From Microcoleus vaginatus WJT46-NPBG5 (GTDB taxonomy: Bacteria; Cyanobacteriota; Cyanobacteriia; Cyanobacteriales; Oscillatoriaceae): a stretch of 64,000 nucleotides of DNA. The notes under the pieces were generated by a model. It did not search any database. It worked only from the letters and a program-made list of their open reading frames with translations, and had not been told where the DNA came from. Location of the stretch: positions 62,001 to 126,000 of the forward strand of contig JAHHHM010000005.1 of NCBI GenBank assembly GCA_019359355.1, written 5' to 3'. Positions 26,268 through 36,086 of the stretch are shown in pieces (within the stretch, counting starts at the first letter, position 1; every line of letters starts with the position of its first letter). The position numbers and the translations under genes are program-made.

Positions 26268-26708
26268 ATGAAACGAATCGGAAAGCAGCCACGCCGCTAC
26301 AAATTCTTCTTTCAGAACCCTTACAGGGACGTGCGGTTCTCTTACTGCCCGAAGTGCGAAGGCAAAACAAAACTGCGTAAAGTACCGCTGGTGATTCATA
26401 TGGAACCGCAACAGCCAGTTGCCCTTAACAAGTCTTGTCGCTATTGCCCTGCCTGCGACTTGCTAATTGCCCATCAGGATGAAATTGAGGAGCAACTAGC
26501 CTATCTATGTAGCCAGCAGCAGCCGGATTTAACCGGCAACGAGTACCTGATTATGGGCACAATGGATCGGGCTGACTGGCAGCGCAGTTGCGAACAACCG
26601 ATGAAGCCGGCGGAAATGTTCGATTGCCTGTATGTCTTCAAGCAGGTGTTAAAGTTTGAGCCAAATAAGTGGATCAAATTAAACGTGGAATGGAAAGCTG
26701 TCGATTAA
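26268..26708 (+). CDS. Conserved hypothetical protein with zinc-ribbon Cys pairs
   Basis: The 146-residue protein has two Cys pairs, CPKC (about residue 29, in FSYCPKCEGKTKLRKVP) and CPAC (about 64, in CRYCPACDLLIAHQDEIE), spaced as in a zinc ribbon. The N-terminus is basic (MKRIGKQPRRYKFFFQNPY). The C-terminal half ends with a YVFKQVLKFEPNKWIKLNVEW stretch. I recognise no named family, but the composition and a clean start suggest a real, soluble, possibly nucleic-acid- or protein-binding cyanobacterial protein. Its 3' neighbour lies on the opposite strand. Confidence 0.65.
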   Translation: MKRIGKQPRRYKFFFQNPYRDVRFSYCPKCEGKTKLRKVPLVIHMEPQQPVALNKSCRYCPACDLLIAHQDEIEEQLAYLCSQQQPDLTGNEYLIMGTMDRADWQRSCEQPMKPAEMFDCLYVFKQVLKFEPNKWIKLNVEWKAVD

Positions 26709-26736
26709 TTGAAGGCTTGAGATTGAAAATTGAGAA

Positions 26737-27138
26737 TTAATCTGAGCTATCACCCTTATCCCCTTTGCCATGCCCTCTATCGAAACTGGAAGAATGCTGA
26801 GAAGTCAGCGTTTCTGAGATGGGCTTGCCGGCAGACTCTGAGGCAAAATTCCTTAACAGCGATTGTAGCTTCATGCGAGGAATATAAGGCCACCCGCCAT
26901 CAGCTTCTATGTCGCGCAGCAGGGCGTATAGCGCCTGCCGATTATCGGGTAAAGACGGTTGAAACACATTATCTTGAACCTCTCGATGCAGAGTCTCTAG
27001 CAGCCGCAATAGCTCTAAAATCGCCAGTGTATCCCCTTGCCGGTGTTTGGCTAAGGTACGGATCTCAGTGGCAAGGGCTTGCAGTTCAACCGGCAATTGT
27101 TCTGAATCAAAATTTTGGCCACTGTTCGTGCTGCCCAT
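26737..27138 (-). CDS. Small hypothetical helical protein
   Basis: The 133-residue protein is mainly helical (LPVELQALATEIRTLAKHRQGDTLAILELLRLLETLHREVQ), then has a segment FQPSLPDNRQALYALLRDIEADGGWPYIPRMKLQSLL, and ends in a low-complexity Ser/Asp/Gly tail. The minus-strand frame is preferred to the 144-codon plus-strand frame on the same DNA because its product has ordinary composition and conserved-looking helices, while the other is rich in Cys and Trp. The function is unknown. It lies convergent to the zinc-ribbon gene, with 28 bp between the two stop codons. Confidence 0.6.
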   Translation of the reverse strand: MGSTNSGQNFDSEQLPVELQALATEIRTLAKHRQGDTLAILELLRLLETLHREVQDNVFQPSLPDNRQALYALLRDIEADGGWPYIPRMKLQSLLRNFASESAGKPISETLTSQHSSSFDRGHGKGDKGDSSD

Positions 27139-27336
27139 CTGTCTTAGTTAGGTCAAAAATATAAAACGTTTAAACATTATTGCAGGTCTGCTCGATCAGA
27201 TGGGCTTGCTAGTAAAGTATTACCGCACACTGGCTCAACATCTTTCCCACTCAAACGCTAAACCGGCAATCTTGGGTTAGCGTGCTGAGCAATGCCAAAT
27301 GCCGGCGAAAACTCCCAATTTTTTGAGATCAAAATT

Positions 27337-28146
27337 TCAACACGTTCCTTCTGATGCTCGCTTTAACCTGGAAGCGGTTCTCAGAATTTGCCCAGCCAAA
27401 ATCGCCGCACCAAAGCCATTATCGATATTCACCACACCTACACCGGCAGCACAAGAATTTAACATTGTCAACAGAGGCGCGAGGCCACCAAAACTCGCAC
27501 CATAGCCGACACTGGTGGGAACAGCAATCACCGGACAATCAGCGATCCCGGCAACGACACTCGGTAAAGCGCCTTCCATGCCGGCAACGACAATTAGCAC
27601 ATCGGCGGCGTCAATCACATGACGGTTACTCAGCAGCCGGTGAATGCCGGCAACCCCGACATCCCAGAGGCGAAGCACCTCGAAGCCACAGAGGCTGGCA
27701 GTGCAAGCGGCTTCCTCCGCCACCGGCAAATCCGCTGTGCCGGCACTCAAAATGCCAACTACGCCTAGATTTTGAGGTTGGAGGGGTGCCGGCACAGTGG
27801 CGCAAATTCGAGCTTCTGGATAGTAATAAAGACCCCTAACTTTCTCCTGTAGTTGAGCGCAGACAGCCGGTTCAATGCGAGTCGCCATCACAACCGGATG
27901 ATTGCGGCGCATGGTTTCGATAATCTGAGCAATTTGCTCAGGGGTTTTACCCGGTCCCCAAATCACTTCGGGAAAGCCGGTTCTCAAGCTGCGGTGATTA
28001 TCAATTCGCGCAAAATCACCCACCGGCTCAAAATCAAAATGCTTCAGTTTATCCAGGGCATTTTCTGGCGTTACAGTGCCGGCGGCAACCGCTTTGAGTA
28101 AAGATTGTAAAGCTTCAGGTTGAGTCACAGTATCAGCTATCAGCAA
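27337..28146 (-). CDS. larB: LarB-type carboxylase (pyridinium-3,5-biscarboxylic acid mononucleotide synthase)
   Basis: LarB carboxylates and hydrolyses nicotinic acid adenine dinucleotide, the first step toward the nickel-pincer cofactor of lactate racemase. The 269-residue protein has the AIR-carboxylase-like core: GFPEVIWGPGKTPEQIAQI, VGILSAGTADLPVAEEAA, VGVAGIHRLL, VVAGMEGALPSVVAGIADCPVIAVPTSVGYG and the end NIDNGFGAAILAGQI. The frame begins with TTG at 28146 and no clear ribosome site; GTG at 28128 is an alternative start. No larC, larE or larA is near, though cyanobacteria often carry larB alone or scattered. The actual product pathway in this organism is therefore unproven. Confidence 0.9.
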   Translation of the reverse strand: MLIADTVTQPEALQSLLKAVAAGTVTPENALDKLKHFDFEPVGDFARIDNHRSLRTGFPEVIWGPGKTPEQIAQIIETMRRNHPVVMATRIEPAVCAQLQEKVRGLYYYPEARICATVPAPLQPQNLGVVGILSAGTADLPVAEEAACTASLCGFEVLRLWDVGVAGIHRLLSNRHVIDAADVLIVVAGMEGALPSVVAGIADCPVIAVPTSVGYGASFGGLAPLLTMLNSCAAGVGVVNIDNGFGAAILAGQILRTASRLKRASEGTC

Positions 28147-28530
28147 AGACAGTATTGGAGGGAGAGAATTTTATATTGACATCCGATTGCTAGCTTAGTT
28201 GAATTTTTCTACCAGAAAGCAGCACTAAACGCAAAGTCTTTAATTCTGCCAGACTTACCCAACCGAGGTGCCGGTTCACAGAGATAACTGAACCCGGCTG
28301 GCAGCAATTTTTAAGAAACTCATGATTTGGCAATTTTCAATTGTTCACTAATGAAAATACTTTAGATTTTTAAAGAACAAGAATCAGAACAGTAAAAAAA
28401 TAGAATCAAGGAGAGTTTTTACCAGAGAAACCGTAAAAATCAGAAAAACAATCAGTTGCGGCCGCTAAAAATGAGGAACATAAAACCCAATAAAACACGT
28501 TAAAAACAGTTTTTTTGCTCCTGTATTATT
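28147..28530. other. Intergenic region without recognisable content
   Basis: This AT-rich gap lies between two minus-strand genes, downstream of the kinase and upstream of larB. It should hold the larB promoter, but no boxes could be assigned. No strong hairpin or frame was seen. Confidence 0.4.
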
Positions 28531-30723
28531 CTACTGCAAGCGCCAAATTTTAATTGTATAGTCCTCACTGCTGCTCGCAAGGGTTTGGCCATCCGGGCCG
28601 AGGGCGAGGTCATGAATCGAGTCTGAATGTCCTTTTACAGTCGCCAGTAGCTGACCCGTAGCCAAATCCCACAATTTTATTGTGCCGTCCACACTGCCCC
28701 CCCCACTAACCACAGTCTTGCTATCTGGAGTAATCACAACCGCATTGACTGCATCTAAATGTCCCAGAAATGTGCGCTGTAACTGGCCGAGACTGAGATC
28801 CCATACATTAATGCTGCCATCCACGCTGCCACTAGCGAGGGTACGGCCATCTGGGCTAAAGGCAACAGATTGGACGCGGCGTGAATGACCCTCAAGGGAT
28901 TGAATCGGACTGCAAGCCTGTGCGCCGGCACAACTCACTTGCAGATCCCACAACTTAACCGTGCTGTCAAAGCCGCCACTGGCTAGCATCCGGCCATCCG
29001 GACTAAAGGCAAGGGCATTCACCCCGCCTGCGTGGCCCGAAAGCGTACTGCCCACTTGGCCGGTGCCTAAATTCCATAACTTAACCGTGCTGTCGAAACT
29101 GCCGCTGGCTAAGGTTTTGCCATCAGGACTGAAAGCAATGGTGTTGACCGAACCGGAATGCCCATCCAGCGTGCTTTTCAGGGTGCCGGTGCCGAGATCC
29201 CACAATTTAACTGTTTTATCGCCACTGCTGCTGGCTAGGGTTTTGCCGTCGGGACTGATGGCAACCGACCAAACCTCATTAGTATGGCCTGTGAGGGTGT
29301 GAAGCAGTTTACCCGCCGGCAGGTTCCAAATTTTCACCGTCTTGTCAACACTACCGCTGACAAGTGTCTGGCCATCTGAGCTAATGGCAACGCTTGTCAC
29401 ACCCCATAAATGATCAGCAAGGGTAGTGGCGAAAACAGCCTTTTTCCAAAGGTTTTCTGGCCGACGCACAGCTTTGTCACTCTGGAATTCCTTCGCAGAA
29501 ACGGCTTCCCTTTGCCCCGAACTGGCAGCCGGCAGATTTACCTGAGCAGGAAAATACTGATAAAATTCCATTCCTGCCCCAGCAAATAGCAGGCTAGCAC
29601 CCACACCGGCAACGACTAGGAAAACAAGGCCACCCACTAATTTCTGGTGAAGCGGGCTGAGCTTTTTGTTTTTAGAATTAGCGAGTGTCGCAGACCGTCT
29701 TTTGCTTTTCCCTCGGCGCAAGCTAGCCAGGGGAACCGCCGCGCCTCGGTATTGTGGAACTCCCCGATGGTTGGCTGGAAACTGCGCCGGCTGATAAGAA
29801 ACCTGAGGTTGAGGTGCGGCGCGTTCTAAATCTATGAGGCGCTGTAAAATGACTTGCGTATTTTGAGGCCGATTTCCTGGAAACGGTGCCATCAAATAAT
29901 CAATTAAATCGGCCACTGGCTTGGAAACTTGCTTAGCCCGATCTCGCCACATTAACTCCCCTGTTAAGGGACTTTCGGGGAAATCATTGGGATCGTGGCC
30001 GGTTAATAAATAGACAAACGTGCGTCCCAAGGCAAAGAAATCAGACTGAGGAACAGCTTTGCCATTGGCTTGTTCGGGTGGAGTATAGCCTGGTGAAACA
30101 ATGCCGGTGACTTTATGGCCGCCGCCGCCAACTTTAGCCAGATAGGTGCCGGTGACTTCGCGAACGGTGCCAAAGTCAATCAACACCAACTGGCCGTTGG
30201 GGCGCAGCATAATGTTAGACGGCTTAATATCGCGATGGAAATACTGCTGCTGGTGGACTTGATGTAAAATTTCTGCCAGCTGTTTTAACCAGATTAGCGC
30301 CTGATTTTGCAAGATGGGTTGGTTGGCCCGACCGCTTAGCCATTCTTCCAAATTAGAGCCTTCTATTTTCTCCATCACCAGGCAGTGCAATGGCTGCGGG
30401 CTGTTTCTCGGCAAAAAAGTAAAGTAGCCATCTGGCTGCACTTTGGGAATGCCGGGATGCTGCAAGTGTCCTAAAACATGGGCTTCGCGCTGAAACAGAG
30501 AGACGGCTTTGGGGTTGTTGCCAATCAGAATTTTTAAGACTTTCAGCGATCCTCGGTCATCTTCGACTTCAAAAGTTTTGCCGAAGCCGCCTTCTCCCAA
30601 AAGATGCTTGACTCGATAATTTCCTCGCACTACCAGCAATGAGCCGCAATGCCGGCAAATGCGGTTTTGAGCGTTCAATGAGTCAGCTGGGTTGGGACAG
30701 TTGGGATTAAGGCAGTAACTCAC
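28531..30723 (-). CDS. Serine/threonine protein kinase with Cys4 head, one membrane span and seven WD40 repeats
   Basis: The start is GTG at 30723. Residues 1-30 carry two Cys pairs (CLNPNCPNP, CRHCGSLL), a small zinc-binding head common in cyanobacterial kinases. The kinase domain (~32-300) shows GEGGFGKTFEV, LKIL (Lys), HRDIKPSNIML, DFGTVREV and SPGYTPPEQ, so it should be active. A membrane span follows near residue 365-385 (LVGGLVFLVVAGVGASLLFAGA), and then seven WD40 repeats with SPDG-x-T-L-A-S-G-S and V-K-L-W-D/N motifs form a C-terminal propeller outside the membrane. This would let an outer propeller sense a ligand and control the inner kinase, which is inference. The gene stands alone. 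Confidence 0.94.
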   Translation of the reverse strand: MSYCLNPNCPNPADSLNAQNRICRHCGSLLVVRGNYRVKHLLGEGGFGKTFEVEDDRGSLKVLKILIGNNPKAVSLFQREAHVLGHLQHPGIPKVQPDGYFTFLPRNSPQPLHCLVMEKIEGSNLEEWLSGRANQPILQNQALIWLKQLAEILHQVHQQQYFHRDIKPSNIMLRPNGQLVLIDFGTVREVTGTYLAKVGGGGHKVTGIVSPGYTPPEQANGKAVPQSDFFALGRTFVYLLTGHDPNDFPESPLTGELMWRDRAKQVSKPVADLIDYLMAPFPGNRPQNTQVILQRLIDLERAAPQPQVSYQPAQFPANHRGVPQYRGAAVPLASLRRGKSKRRSATLANSKNKKLSPLHQKLVGGLVFLVVAGVGASLLFAGAGMEFYQYFPAQVNLPAASSGQREAVSAKEFQSDKAVRRPENLWKKAVFATTLADHLWGVTSVAISSDGQTLVSGSVDKTVKIWNLPAGKLLHTLTGHTNEVWSVAISPDGKTLASSSGDKTVKLWDLGTGTLKSTLDGHSGSVNTIAFSPDGKTLASGSFDSTVKLWNLGTGQVGSTLSGHAGGVNALAFSPDGRMLASGGFDSTVKLWDLQVSCAGAQACSPIQSLEGHSRRVQSVAFSPDGRTLASGSVDGSINVWDLSLGQLQRTFLGHLDAVNAVVITPDSKTVVSGGGSVDGTIKLWDLATGQLLATVKGHSDSIHDLALGPDGQTLASSSEDYTIKIWRLQ

Positions 30724-31328
30724 GGAAGGTACATTAACCTTAAGTTAAGTTTTGAAGATTATTACAAATAGAGAGGGGAAAGATCAGCACCTCTGTAACA
30801 AGTCATATTAAATCATTGCGCTAACCGTGTTTTTCCCGGAAATTAAAATATCCTGTTGGGCCGGGACGGCATTAGGGTTCTCAGTGTTAGTGGTTATCTA
30901 TTTTAAAGGCTTTTTCCTGTATAGTACAACAGTCTTGAAAATTTGCCGACTGCTGAGAAACCTGGAAGCCTGGATTAGGAAATTCAGGGATTAAAAATTG
31001 TGCCGCTTGTTAAGGAAAAATTGACAGAATGAAGTTTTTGGTCCCCAAATGAGCCAATTTTAAGATAATGGGCAGTTGCTACCGGCAGCCAACTGGTGTA
31101 GGGAAATCTTCACAGGGCCGGCCCACTGAGTCAAAGCCGCTGCCGGCTCTGCGGGTAATTCTCTCAAAATTTGGGGGCGGTCGCTCAACCGGCTGCACTT
31201 TTGGATGGAACAATGGGTTTGGTTTGCCAAGTTGCTCCCATCCGTTTTTGCTCGAAATGGTTGAGCGATTTCCCGCCGGCACTCTCAGATCAGAATCGAG
31301 TTTTTATTTAACTCTTTTCTTTTTAGAA
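30724..31328. other. 605-bp intergenic region, no gene recognised
   Basis: It separates the kinase start from the end of the CobW gene, both on the minus strand. A 109-codon plus-strand frame overlaps it and the CobW 3' end but has no family resemblance and is biased by antisense coding. No terminator-grade hairpin was seen. Confidence 0.45.
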
Positions 31329-32450
31329 TTACTTGCCAAAACCCTTACCGCGATTGGTAGAAGGAAGACAGACACAAGATTGAATTTGCGAGAGTAATGT
31401 TTCGCGATCTAAATCTTGGCCAATTAAAACCAGTTGGTTCTTAGGCTTACCATTCCACTCGTCATCATCAATTGAGAAACGCTTGCCGCTGAGGTGAAAA
31501 ATATGACGTTTGGGGCTTTCATCAAACCACATAATTCCCTTAGCGCGGAAGACATTAGCGGGCAGTTGATTGTCTAAGAAATATTGGAATCTTTTAATGG
31601 ACAAGGGTTTGTCTGTCTCAAAAGAAACAGAGATGAATCCGTCATTTTCTAAATGATTCGAGTGATGATGGTGGTGTTCGTGGTCATGGTCGTGAGTGCA
31701 ATGACCATGATCGTGATCGCATTCGGCATGGTCATCGTGATCGTGGTGATCGTGATGTTCGTGGTGTTCGTGCGCCGGCTCGTTGGTTTGGAAATACTTA
31801 TCAGTCTCAAACAAACCCACGCTGAGAATTAAGGGCAGAGGCACTTGTGAGTGTTTAGTGCGAACAATTCTCGCGCCGGCTTTAACATCGCGAATCTTAA
31901 CTTCTAAAAGATCCAAATTCGCTTCATCGACCAAATCGGCTTTGTTGAGCAAAATGATATCGCCATAGGCAATTTGACTATAAGCGGCTTGGCTATTGAA
32001 TAAGTCAAGGCTAAAATTTTCTGCATCTACGACGGTAACGATGGAGTCTAAGCGTGTTAAATCGCGTAGTTCCGTGCTTAAAAACGTGAGCGCCACCGGC
32101 AACGGATCGGCTAGGCCGGTTGTCTCCACAACCATATAGTCCACTTTGTCCGGTCGCTCTAAAATCTTGTAGACGGCTTCGAGTAAATCATTGTTGATGG
32201 TGCAGCAGATGCAGCCGTTGCTCAGCTCCACCATATCATCGCCGGTGGCGACAATCAGCTCGTTATCGATGCCAATTTCACCAAACTCATTCACCAAAAC
32301 CGCTGTTTTTACGCCTTCCTGGTTGGTTAGGATGTGGTTGAGTAGGGTCGTCTTGCCGCTGCCAAGGAAGCCGGTGATGATCGTAACCGGCAAGCCGTGT
32401 TTGGGAGTCTCTATCGTCGGTGAGTTGTCGGGGGTGACTGCTGATTGCAT
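31329..32450 (-). CDS. CobW/COG0523 family GTPase with His-rich metal-binding stretch
   Basis: COG0523 GTPases are metal chaperones that insert zinc or cobalt into target proteins. The 373-residue protein has the P-loop GFLGSGKTTLLNHIL, the metal motif GCICCTI (C-x-C-C), Walker B-like VVETTGLADP, and the NKAD guanine-specificity motif (LLNKADLV). Between the GTPase and C-terminal CobW_C domains is a very His/Asp-rich loop of about 45 residues (runs such as HEHHEHHDHHDHDDH). Such a loop usually indicates zinc or nickel storage or delivery. No classical Zur box (TGATAAT-type palindrome) was seen in front, and no cobalamin genes are nearby, so a zinc role is more likely than cobalt but not shown. 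Confidence 0.92.
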   Translation of the reverse strand: MQSAVTPDNSPTIETPKHGLPVTIITGFLGSGKTTLLNHILTNQEGVKTAVLVNEFGEIGIDNELIVATGDDMVELSNGCICCTINNDLLEAVYKILERPDKVDYMVVETTGLADPLPVALTFLSTELRDLTRLDSIVTVVDAENFSLDLFNSQAAYSQIAYGDIILLNKADLVDEANLDLLEVKIRDVKAGARIVRTKHSQVPLPLILSVGLFETDKYFQTNEPAHEHHEHHDHHDHDDHAECDHDHGHCTHDHDHEHHHHHSNHLENDGFISVSFETDKPLSIKRFQYFLDNQLPANVFRAKGIMWFDESPKRHIFHLSGKRFSIDDDEWNGKPKNQLVLIGQDLDRETLLSQIQSCVCLPSTNRGKGFGK

Positions 32451-32590
32451 AGCGTCGCTGTCAAAAACGTCAGAAAATGGGAGGATAGCGTTACGAGGAT
32501 GTTGGCTGATATCCCAGCTAACCTCATTATTGCCGATCTAAAGGTTGTTCTTGCCGGTTTCAGCCCAGCTGTTTTCACGATTGCTTTGTT

Positions 32591-34051
32591 ATGGCCCTTA
32601 CAATTTACAACACCCTGACTCGTCGCGACGAACCGTTTGAGCCGCTAGAAGCCGGCAAGGTGCGGATGTATTGCTGTGGCGTCACGGTTTATGATTACTG
32701 CCATTTGGGCCATGCCCGCTCTTATATTGTTTGGGATACGGTGCGCCGGTATTTAAAATGGCGGGGCTACGATGTGCGCTATGTGCAGAATTTTACTGAT
32801 ATTGATGACAAAATTCTCAACCGCGCCAGGGAACAAGGATCTTCTATGGAAGAAGTGGCCAATCGGTTTACGGAAGCCTATTTTGAAGACATGAAGCGGC
32901 TGAATGTACTGGAGGCGGATGAGTATCCCCGCGCCACTCACACCCTGGATGGAATTAAGCGCCTGATCCACGAGTTGGAGAACAAAGGTTTTGCTTACCC
33001 AGCAGCCGGGGACGTTTACTTTGCCGTGCGGCGGTTTGGAGAGTATGGCAAGCTGTCGGGACGCAAGCTAGACGATATGCAAGCCGGCGCGAGTGGACGC
33101 GTGGGTGTGGAAGATCCAGAAGCGCAAAAGAAGAAAGATCCGTTTGATTTTGCCCTGTGGAAGGCAGCAAAACCCGAAGAACCGGCTTGGGAGTCGCCTT
33201 GGGGTGCCGGTCGTCCGGGATGGCATATAGAATGCTCTGCAATGGTGCGCGATCGCTTAGGAGAAAGCATTGATATCCATGTCGGCGGCGCAGATTTAAT
33301 TTTCCCCCACCATGAGAATGAAATTGCCCAATCTGAAGCAGCCACCGGCCAACCTTTAGCGCGTTACTGGCTACATAATGGCATGGTGAATGTGGATGGT
33401 GAAAAAATGTCTAAATCATTGGGCAACTTCACCACAATTCGGCAGTTATTAGATGCGCCCAATGCACCAGATCCAATGGCAGTGCGGTTATTTGTTTTGC
33501 AAGCACACTACCGCAAGCCGGTTGATTTCACCGGCGACGCGATGGCTGCGATTCAAAATGGTTGGAATACGCTTAAAGATGGCTTGTTGTTTGGTTATGA
33601 GTGCGGGGATCGACTCGGCTGGGAGAAAGCAGCAGAGGAGAATTTACTAAACACTGAACAAGTTGAGAGATTCCTGGCGGCGGTGGATGAGGATTTTAAT
33701 TTCTCAGGCGGTTTAGCGGTGCTGTTTGAACTCGCAAAAGAGTTACAAAAAGAGGGAAATATTCTGGTTCATGAGGGGAAAACCAAAACGCCAGCCGATG
33801 AGTTAAAGCAAAAGTGGCACACGCTCGTGGAATTAGCGCAAGTGTTGGGTTTGGAAGCGCTGCCGGCGGAAAAAACTGAGGCTGCCGGTGGTTTAAGTGA
33901 TGCGGAAATTGAAGCTTTAATTCAGCAGCGCAAGGATGCTCGTAAGGCGAAAAACTTTGCTGAGGGTGATCGCATCCGCAATGAACTTCAAGCCCAAGGA
34001 ATTACTTTAATTGATCAGCCGGGAGGTGTAACCCTCTGGCATCGCAGTTAA
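32591..34051 (+). CDS. cysS: Cysteinyl-tRNA synthetase
   Basis: Class I aminoacyl-tRNA synthetase charging tRNA-Cys. The 486-residue protein shows the zinc-ligand Cys and HIGH-like motif in [20 protein letters not shown], the substrate segment [41 protein letters not shown] with further zinc ligands, and the KMSKS loop ([11 protein letters not shown]). The C-terminal anticodon-binding part ([20 protein letters not shown]) is intact. The length is normal for the family. It is divergent from the CobW gene and followed 43 bp later by a glutathione transferase gene, possibly one transcript. Confidence 0.97.
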   Translation: MALTIYNTLTRRDEPFEPLEAGKVRMYCCGVTVYDYCHLGHARSYIVWDTVRRYLKWRGYDVRYVQNFTDIDDKILNRAREQGSSMEEVANRFTEAYFEDMKRLNVLEADEYPRATHTLDGIKRLIHELENKGFAYPAAGDVYFAVRRFGEYGKLSGRKLDDMQAGASGRVGVEDPEAQKKKDPFDFALWKAAKPEEPAWESPWGAGRPGWHIECSAMVRDRLGESIDIHVGGADLIFPHHENEIAQSEAATGQPLARYWLHNGMVNVDGEKMSKSLGNFTTIRQLLDAPNAPDPMAVRLFVLQAHYRKPVDFTGDAMAAIQNGWNTLKDGLLFGYECGDRLGWEKAAEENLLNTEQVERFLAAVDEDFNFSGGLAVLFELAKELQKEGNILVHEGKTKTPADELKQKWHTLVELAQVLGLEALPAEKTEAAGGLSDAEIEALIQQRKDARKAKNFAEGDRIRNELQAQGITLIDQPGGVTLWHRS

Positions 34052-34094
34052 AGGATAATTTCTGAATTTTTAATCAAAACTAAGAGGTCTTTTC

Positions 34095-34760
34095 ATGTTA
34101 AAGCTTTATCACACTCCGATTTCCCCCAACTCTCGCAGAGTCTGGATTACGTTACTGGAAAAAGAAGTTGAATTTGAGCTGGTGAAACTCAACTTAGATG
34201 GGGATCAATTTCAACCAGATTTTTTAAAACTTAATCCCTTTCACCATATTCCTGTATTAGTGGATGGGGATTTTAGCGTGTTTGAATCTTTAGCAATTTT
34301 GGATTATTTAGAAGCAAAACACCCGAATCCCCCACTGTTACCAACCGAGGCTAAATCTTTAGCAACCGTGCGAATGGTGGAATTAGCGACGGTTAATGAA
34401 TTGATACCGCTTTTATTACCATTAGCCACACAAGCCTGGGGGATTGCTGAACCTGATACCGAGAAACAGGAAAAGGCAAAGCAGCAAATTAATACAGGGC
34501 TAGGTTTTTTTGAGAGCGTGTTAGGGGATTCTCAGTTATTTGGTGGCGAACGCGTCAATCGAGCGGATATCGTCGCCGGCACAGTGGTGACTCAGTTGCC
34601 TGGGATTGGTATGCCTCTAGATAATTACCCAAAACTAAGTGCGTGGTGTGAACGATTAACGCAACATCCTAGCTGGCAAAAAACTCAAGTCAGTCAGCAA
34701 GAAATGGTAGGGTTTATCTCTCGATTGAAAGCTAGAATGCAAGGGTTTTCTAATCGCTAA
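34095..34760 (+). CDS. Glutathione S-transferase family protein
   Basis: The 221-residue protein has the thioredoxin-like N-terminal domain (MLKLYHTPISPNSRRVWITLLEKEVEFELVKL, with catalytic Ser/Tyr candidates in ISPNS; LNPFHHIPVLVDGDFSVFESLAILDYLE, the glutathione-binding cis-Pro and E-S). It also has an all-helical C-terminal domain with the conserved N-capping stretch (GGERVNRADIVAGT). GSTs conjugate glutathione to electrophiles or act as peroxidases or isomerases; the subclass cannot be told. The start at 34095 has AAGAGG upstream. The close spacing to cysS may be chance. Confidence 0.92.
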   Translation: MLKLYHTPISPNSRRVWITLLEKEVEFELVKLNLDGDQFQPDFLKLNPFHHIPVLVDGDFSVFESLAILDYLEAKHPNPPLLPTEAKSLATVRMVELATVNELIPLLLPLATQAWGIAEPDTEKQEKAKQQINTGLGFFESVLGDSQLFGGERVNRADIVAGTVVTQLPGIGMPLDNYPKLSAWCERLTQHPSWQKTQVSQQEMVGFISRLKARMQGFSNR

Positions 34761-34819
34761 AAGTTGTTAAACACAATTGCTTTTCGGAATCGGAGTGTCA
34801 GGAATCACCTAATCTGTTT

Positions 34820-35926
34820 ATGTCAGAGCAGCGCATTACCGTTTCGATATCTAATCTGTTGGTAATTTTAGCCACCGGCTTATCGCTGGTGCTACTTTGG
34901 CAGTTGCGAAGTTTGTTGGTAACGCTGATGGTTTCAGTGGTGCTGGCAGCTTCAATTGTGCCGGTGGTTAATTGGGCGGAAAAGTTTGGCATTCCGCGTT
35001 GGGTAGCGACAATTTTTACTTATCTGACTTTGATTGGCGGATTAACAGGGGTGGGTTTGTTAATTGGGCCGACTGTAATTGAGCAAATTGATCGCTTGAT
35101 TCGTCAATTGCCGGTTTATTTGGAAGCGCTGCGACTATTGGTTGAAAATATAGCGGTTCGACTCAGTGACAATAGTCCTGATTTAATCCGTCAATTTTTT
35201 AATACTCAAGCGCTGACAAGTTGGGTATTTCGTTCTAGCCAACAGCTACTACTGCGTTCTTATGGAATTACGCGGGGTATTGTGGGCGGGTTTTTTAGTT
35301 TGATTTTGTCTCTGTTTCTGTCAGGTTATATGGTTGCAGACAGTCGCACTTTAATTAAAAGTTTAGTGCGGTTGTTTCCGAAGCCTTGGGATGAACGCTT
35401 AGAGGCTCAAGTTGTGCCGGTGAGTCAGCGAATGGGCAGTTACATTCGAGGGCGAGTTTTGGTTTCGGGGATTTTGGCTTTGGGGACAACTGTCGGCTTG
35501 AGTTTTTTGGGACTGCAAGATTTTGCCTTGGGTTTAGGTGCCATTGCCGGCGTGACAAATTTGATTCCGTTTTTAGGCCCAATTTTAGGAGTAGTGCCGG
35601 CGCTAATTGTCGCTATTTCCCAAGGCGGCTTGCTGTTCCTGTGGGTGTTAATTTTGTTTGTGGTGATCCAAAATCTGGAAACTTATGTGCTTGATCCCTT
35701 GCTGGTAGGGTCTTCTGTAGGGGTGCATCCACTATTTCAACTGCTTTCGGTGCTGGGGGGTGTTCAGCTTTTGGGCATTATTGGGGCGCTCATTGTGCCG
35801 CCTTGGTTTGCCGGCGCGGCTGCGTTGGTAGAAAATCTTTATCTCAGACCGAAGTTGATGGCGGAAAGGCGAGAGGCACACGCTCAAGCAAAGGCAAATG
35901 CGGTGCCGGTGGCTCCTTCAACTTGA
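34820..35926 (+). CDS. AI-2E/TqsA (UPF0118) family permease
   Basis: The 368-residue protein has about eight membrane spans: a pair at the N-terminus (LVILATGLSLVLLWQLRSLLV, TLMVSVVLAASIVPVV), a cytosolic helical loop, and the C-terminal family core. That core includes MGSYIRGRVLVSGILALGTT, GAIAGVTNLIPFLGPILG and DPLLVGSSVGVHPL. The family (AI-2E) includes the autoinducer exporter TqsA and sodium-proton antiporters, so the substrate here is not defined. The start at 34820 (MSEQRITVSISN) is supported by the transmembrane pattern. It lies 59 bp after the GST gene in the same direction. Confidence 0.92.
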   Translation: MSEQRITVSISNLLVILATGLSLVLLWQLRSLLVTLMVSVVLAASIVPVVNWAEKFGIPRWVATIFTYLTLIGGLTGVGLLIGPTVIEQIDRLIRQLPVYLEALRLLVENIAVRLSDNSPDLIRQFFNTQALTSWVFRSSQQLLLRSYGITRGIVGGFFSLILSLFLSGYMVADSRTLIKSLVRLFPKPWDERLEAQVVPVSQRMGSYIRGRVLVSGILALGTTVGLSFLGLQDFALGLGAIAGVTNLIPFLGPILGVVPALIVAISQGGLLFLWVLILFVVIQNLETYVLDPLLVGSSVGVHPLFQLLSVLGGVQLLGIIGALIVPPWFAGAAALVENLYLRPKLMAERREAHAQAKANAVPVAPST

Positions 35927-35957
35927 AAGGGGTGTAAAGCGACCCCTCTAAAACTGC

Positions 35958-35973
35958 TTCCGTAATAATACGG
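35958..35973 (+). terminator. Small hairpin after the AI-2E permease gene
   Basis: TCCGTA-ATAA-TACGGA forms a perfect six-pair stem about 30 bp after the stop codon. It has no T-run, so it may be a weak terminator or mark the left boundary of the AT-rich island. Confidence 0.35.
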
Positions 35974-36086
35974 AGTTTGCTGCTCGAACTTAAAATAAGT
36001 TCCGTGCTTTTATCATCACGCCTATATACATCAGCATTCCATATTGAGTGGAGAGATTAATTGCTCCTCTAGGGGATAAGTAAAAA

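Noticed and set aside
26730-27164. 144-codon plus-strand frame overlapping the gene at 26737-27138
   Set aside because: The opposite strand gives the more protein-like product; this one is Cys- and Trp-rich and has no family resemblance.
32500-32540. Near-palindrome GTTGGCTGATATCCCAGCTAAC between cobW and cysS, considered as a Zur operator
   Set aside because: It does not match the TGATAAT-N-ATTATCA type of cyanobacterial Zur boxes and its arms are imperfect.
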